Shown here piece by piece: positions 59,109 through 64,000 of a stretch of DNA of 64,000 bases. The position numbers and the translations under genes are program-made. Positions within the stretch are counted from its first letter, which is position 1, and every line of letters starts with the position of its first letter. The stretch comes from Dichetophora obliterata (lineage: Eukaryota > Arthropoda > Insecta > Diptera > Sciomyzidae), in contig OY986439.1 of assembly GCA_963920525.1 (NCBI GenBank), forward strand, positions 28,530,819 through 28,594,818, read 5' to 3'. The notes beneath the pieces are model-generated. The model was given only the letters and a program-made list of their open reading frames with translations, was not told the origin of the DNA and made no database searches.

Positions 59109-60712
59109 ATGTCTTCCAAACAATGTGTGTGCATAATTGGTGCCGGTACTGCCGGTCTCTGTGCGGCAAAAAATGTAATCGAACATTCCATGCAACCAGT
59201 GGTTTACGAACAGGCTGGAGCAATAGGTGGTACCTGGGTCTATACGGAGCAGACACATCAAGATGAACACGACAACGAGGTGGTGAGCAGTATTTACGAT
59301 GGTTTGCGGTGAGTACAAATAACCAAAAAATTGATTAAGAGCATTTAAAAATTGTTAAAAATTTTTTTATGAAAAACAGTACAAATCTGCCCAAAGAGGT
59401 CATGGGCTATCCGGACTATCTTTATCCGACACGAATAGATGAGTCTTTTGTCACTGCTGCAGATGTATTGAGATTCTTAACGGCCTACACCGAACGTTTT
59501 CATTTGAAGCCGTATATAAAGCTGTTGCATTCCGTTGTCAGAGTGCGCCCTCGCAATGATGGTTGGGAGGTGGGTTGCGGGTGGGATTTGAAGCTACTTT
59601 ATAATCTTAAATTTTTATAATGATTTTAATCTTAATCTCTTTTAATATCTTTTATTTGCCCATTTGTATTTGCCAGGTGATAGTGAAAGATCTACAGAAT
59701 AACACCATGGAGACGAAATATTATGACTTTGTTCTAGTTTGTAATGGTCACTTTACCACGCCCCTTTATCCCACCATACCAGATACGACACTCTTCCAAG
59801 GTGTTCAAACGCACAGTCGTTACTTTCGCAAGCCGGACGCATTCAAAGGTATCTTAGATAAACAGACATTTTTTTCACTTGTTTTATACATATATTCCAT
59901 TTGTTAAACACCCACTCTGAATATAGACCAAAAAGTGCTCATCATTGGAGCTGGTTCCAGTGGCATGGATATTGCCCTACACCTACACAAAACCGCCACT
60001 CTAGTGTATCTGAGCCACCATCTAAAATCAGCTCCCGATACACGCTTTATGCCGAATGTCATACAAAAACCTGATGTTTCGCGTTTTACTTCCAATGGCG
60101 CCGTTTTCAAGGACGACAGCAGTGAAGAATTTAGCTGCGTCATCTACTGCACTGGCTACAAGTACACATTCCCATTTTTAAGCGTCGATTGCGGCATCTA
60201 TGTGGATGATAATCATGTCCAGCCGCTCTATAAGCAATGCATTAATATTAAATATCCGACAATGGCTCTCATTGGTTTGCCCTATAAAGTGTGTCCCACT
60301 CAACTCTGCGATATGCAGCTGCGCTTTGTGTTGAAATATTATTCGGGTCAAAAGAGCCTGCCCAGCAGTGGTATGATGCAGGTCGATTCTGACCTAGAGT
60401 TCAAGTCGCGTACTGCACGAGGTCTGAAAAAGCGCGAGGCACATATGTTGGGCAAAGAACAGGTATTAAATTCGTTTTTTACTACGGTAATATTGTTTAA
60501 AAGCATTTACTTATCTTCAAATATAGTTTGATTACTATCGAAATTTGTCAGAGACCGCTGGCATTGAAAATATCAAACCCGTGGTTGAGAAAATGTTGCT
60601 TGAGTGTGGCGACTGCAGGTTCATCTACGATCTGGAGACTTTTAGGACAATGCAATTTCGTATGATAGATGACGATAATTTTGTGAAATTCAAGAAAAAT
60701 AAATTCCATTGA
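59109..60712 (+). CDS. Flavin-containing monooxygenase
   Basis: Five exons joined at GT-AG sites: 59109-59308, 59380-59569, 59677-59848, 59927-60462 and 60527-60712, giving 427 residues. The family uses FAD and NADPH to oxygenate soft nucleophilic N or S atoms in xenobiotics and metabolites. Residues 11-16 form the FAD-binding GAGTAG; EQAGAIGGTW follows. The FMO signature FxGxxxHxxxF is residues 170-180 (FQGVQTHSRYF). The NADPH-binding GAGSSG is residues 195-200. The CTGYKYTFPF block later in exon 4 is the conserved C(A/S)TGY motif. Length fits insect FMOs, which are shorter than the mammalian enzymes and lack their C-terminal membrane helix; none is visible here. The start is the first ATG after an in-frame stop region, and a TCAGTA initiator-like site lies at 58996. 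The gene looks intact, with very short introns (about 65-110 bases). Confidence 0.93.
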
Positions 60713-60751
60713 TTCATTTTTGAAAAAAAAAATTAAAAATTTTTCTAAAGC

Positions 60752-60975
60752 CTAGTACTCTGTTCGTTTGCGTGAAATTTCGGTGGCAACATTCATTTAT
60801 TTGTTGCGTGAAATTTCTGACTTAAAGTTTGTTGCGAGGAATTTCTATGGCAACGTTTCTCAGAGAGACTCAGAGAATAAGTTGGGAGATTTCATATGAT
60901 ATCTCTCTTTTTACTTCAAAATAAATAGGCAGTACAATTAAATTGTAGGGAAAAAATGAGTACTATGCTTAGTTA
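60752..60975. mobile_element. Short MITE with TAGTACTC ends
   Basis: Left TAGTACTCTGTTCG and right GAGTACTATGCT are inverted over eight bases. The interior repeats CGTGAAATTTC and GGCAACxTT. A fragment of the same family lies at 9045-9138 in the opposite direction. It starts 40 bases after the monooxygenase stop and could lie in its 3' untranslated region. Confidence 0.5.
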
Positions 60976-63680
60976 AAAAATTTTAAAGAGTTCGTAAAAT
61001 AGAATTCTGGGGGATATACTTAGAAATATATTGAAATTTTCTCGTTATTGAGTTTTACAAAAAAAAAAAAAAAAAAATTTTATTCATTCTCATTTAAAAT
61101 TGGTCACAATTTTTTAAAAACAGAGTTTTGGTTTAAAAAATTTTCATAACTTTCATTAAAGATTAATGTTTTCAAAAAGAACTTGGTTATATTACTCCTT
61201 AAGTTAATTATAAATATCGATATAGTTTTTTAAAAATCTATCTTATGGAAAAAACACAAATGCCTTCAAATGTTTTTTTTTATTTTTTAAAGCCTGTTTT
61301 TACATTAAAAAAGAATTAAAAATATAATAAAGACCTAAAAACAATATCTTTCAATCTTTTTCTAAAAAAAATAACAAAAAAGTTAACAAAAATTTACTAT
61401 TTGAGCAAGTTTTTAAACAAAAATGTGTATGTAGTTTAATATTAATAACGCAAATATGTATATTTTTTTTTATAGCAGTTTTAACAGTTAAAAAACTTCA
61501 AGGCTTTAAGGCAGTTATTCGGCAGTATTTATATTCAGCAGTATACATTATTTAAGGCGAATTTCGGGATTTTCTTGACGGTCGCTAAAAAAGAACCAAT
61601 TAATATTTTTTCTATCCATTTTTGTATTATGTGTATATTAATGTTTCAATAATATAAAAAAATAAAAAAAAAACAAATTAAAACTTAAAAAGTACAAGCT
61701 GGTGGGGGGGGGAGTGGTGCTAAAAATGGGTGCCTTCATCAAAAAAGTATTTTTTTACTTATTTCTTAAGTTATGAGTTTTTAATAATTGTTTTTTTTTA
61801 AATTTCCTACACTAGAACTGCCTTAATGTACCATAAAATATGGAAAAATTTCATGAGCTGTTGAATCACGTAAGAATTAGACACCATCGTTAAATTTTTT
61901 AGAATTTTTGTTGTTGTATTAGAATAATCAAGAATTGTGGAAGAATGTACTTCAAAAAGATTAGAACAAAGTGGTGCGGTTGGGGGACCCCCGTCAGGAA
62001 CAAAGTTCCTTACGCTTTTTCATCAACTCCAAATGTAATTTGAAATGAAATCTGTATATTTTAATTTTTTGTATCATATTTTATATAATTTTATCAAGTC
62101 AAATAATGTAGGTAAGTGAACAATCAAATCAACAAGTTTAATATAACATTTTAGGAAAATATATTATTGAAAAATTTATTGAAAATTTTATGACGCAAGA
62201 ACGCGTTAAGCATTGAACATTTATAATGTTCCTTGTATGGAGCTTGAATTGATGAAAAAATCGATTTGAAAACTGGACTGGATAAAACAAAAAACACTTT
62301 TTAAGAGTCCATTATAGAGTAGAAAAAACAGTTCCAAATACCTACATCAGATTCGAAAACAGCAACCAGCGCATCTACGAAGAGTATAAAACATATTTTT
62401 AGGGTGCACCATAGTATAAAACAATATTTTTAAATTCCAACATAAGATTCGAAATCGGCTTCCCTTAATAGTGCCAGCACATACACAAAGAGTATGAAAA
62501 AAAAACCACAATTTTTCCTAAAAAATCTCTGTTTCCACCCTTGTGTCAGAAACAGAGACACACAGAAGGAGAGAGAGAAACAGAGAGCTGCGAACTCGCC
62601 TGCTCATTTGCTGATCTGCTCGAATTTCAACACTCGCAGGCACACACACAGCGCAATCGCCTGCTACCCAGTAGGCATTTTAGCTCGTGCTACGCAAAAG
62701 AAGGCATGCTAGTAGTGTTTTTATTGGCGTCAATATACAATACCTTCCATGCTCGCTGTCTTGATGAGTGCTTCTGTATGGCCTACCTTTTGAAGGTTTA
62801 GAGTCTTGGATATGAAAAAATTCTTAAAAAAATTTAAAAAAAAAAATTATAAATTATCAGATCAATTTAAAAAAATATATTTTAAAAAACAAAACAACAG
62901 AAAAATTTATTTCTGTTTGTGTACGAGTTGGGGTTTGAACCCAGGTCCTCAAAATCTAACACATCACATATCATATTATATAAAAAATTCGAAGTCTTTT
63001 CTATTATTTTTGTATGAACAAATTTTACAAAAAAAATTCAAAAAACTTTTTTAAATGAGCGAAAAAATTTGTAAAAAAGTTTAAATTTTACAAAACATAC
63101 AACAAAAAAAAAAACTATTTTTATTCCGAGTTGGGTTTCGAACCCGCGCTCCAGAAAACTTACTTTCATTTGTAATGATGCAAAATAAGCTGAAATTTGT
63201 TTACAACTGCTGTAGACGAGTGGATAAGGTGTCGGACCGCCACATGAGAGGACGTTGGCTCAAATCTGAAAACTATCAATAGTTTTTTATTTCAAGTTGA
63301 TATTTATATTGCTATTCTTTCTAATAGGTGATAACATTGCTTTTCAACAACACTCTCAACAAGACCCTCTCCAATTTGGTTTAGATTTTGTATAAACGAA
63401 GTGTTGGCTACAAATTAAAAAATCAATTTGTAATTTTTATTTTTTTCGAGTTGTAACTGCGTAACATGCTCTCAAAAATTTAAAAAAGTCGATTTTTTCT
63501 TGTGGACTGTTTTTCAATTGATCATAACTTCGGTTAAACTTGAGATAGAGCAACGATTTTCGATTCATATTAAAGATGTTTTCAAAAGGCTTGTTTTGTT
63601 TAACAAAACTTTAAAATTTCTCAAATATTTACGTCATTTATTTTTGCATAAAAGTTAAAAAAATATATTTTGAGGAAAGT
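60976..63680. other. Unassigned region with tRNA-like relics
   Basis: Mostly AT-rich. A less AT-rich block at 62520-62790 has purine-rich (GAGA)n-like sequence and no recognisable protein. Three degenerate tRNA-like pieces occur: minus strand at about 62925-62965 (B box GGTTCAAACCC), minus strand at 63125-63155 (GGTTCGAAACCC), plus strand at 63210-63270 (A-box-like TAGACGAGTGG). Confidence 0.4.
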
Positions 63681-63794
63681 CAATTTTAAAAAATTTGAAA
63701 AAAAAATATATATTAATTAATGATAGCTATCTAAGTTCTCTCAAAATTTCAGCCTGGGACGACAATGGGAACACTATTAAATTAAATTTCAAAG

Positions 63795-63865
63795 ATCTAT
63801 ATTTATATCTATATCTATATATATATATTTATCCTTATCTTTATCTTTATCTTTATCTTTATTTA
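63795..63865. repeat. (TATATC)n / (TTATCT)n microsatellite
   Basis: TATATCTATATCTATATA passes into four to five copies of CTTTAT. Confidence 0.85.
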
Positions 63866-64000
63866 ACATCTTTTGTTCCAGGTAATCTCCAAAAGTACAG
63901 TACCGATTTTTATAAAAAAAAAATTTTAAATATCATATATGTACTACAGCATTTTTAAATTAATTAAGTTGTTTTATTTTAAATGCAAATAACTACATTT

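Overview
This window looks like a transposon-rich euchromatic stretch of an AT-rich insect genome, most likely a higher fly (Diptera). Evidence for that: two intron-containing genes with short exons and GT-AG introns and fly-like protein sequences, mariner, hAT, TTAA-type and Jockey/R1-like relics, tRNA-headed SINEs, and abundant (CAA)n and (TA)n tracts. The species assignment is inference; nothing here fixes it.

Only two host genes can be assembled with confidence, both on the + strand. The first (10411-16280, five coding exons, 422 residues) is a gamma-butyrobetaine/trimethyllysine dioxygenase, an Fe(II)/2-oxoglutarate enzyme of carnitine biosynthesis. It has a TATA-type promoter about 200 bp upstream. 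The second (59109-60712, five exons, 427 residues) is a flavin-containing monooxygenase with both nucleotide-binding motifs and the FMO signature. They are 43 kb apart and I see no other intact gene between them. Two short exon-like segments (5661-5807 and 6706-6773) may belong to an unrecognised host gene at the left.

Layout. 1-8.2 kb: a 3.6-kb hAT element with its own nested TTAA element and foldback, then three more inverted-repeat elements. 8.2-10.1 kb: a 1.9-kb TIR element ending just upstream of the dioxygenase promoter. 10.2-16.3 kb: the dioxygenase gene; its 3.9-kb intron 2 holds a SINE nested in a foldback element and degenerate tandem repeats. 16.3-27 kb: TTAA-flanked elements, a hAT-like element with a perfect 8-bp target duplication, decayed tandem arrays and a non-LTR retrotransposon tail. 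27-31 kb: unassigned non-coding DNA. 31-43.2 kb: a TE cluster and then two nearly pure arrays of the 8-mer TTATAATT (about 3.5 and 4.7 kb) separated by a 1.5-kb giant palindrome made of a transposon. 43-59 kb: non-coding DNA with an R1-like reverse transcriptase split by an insertion, mariner relics, a second SINE copy, more TIR elements and a Jockey-like reverse transcriptase. 59-60.7 kb: the monooxygenase. 60.7-64 kb: a small MITE and tRNA-like relics.

The most unusual feature is the TTATAATT satellite: very homogeneous, about a thousand units, interrupted by a long palindromic transposon and bracketed by matching transposon-end sequences. The second notable signal is a set of at least five unrelated small elements all flanked by TTAA (or a one-base variant) and beginning with CCC, pointing to repeated piggyBac-type mobilisation.
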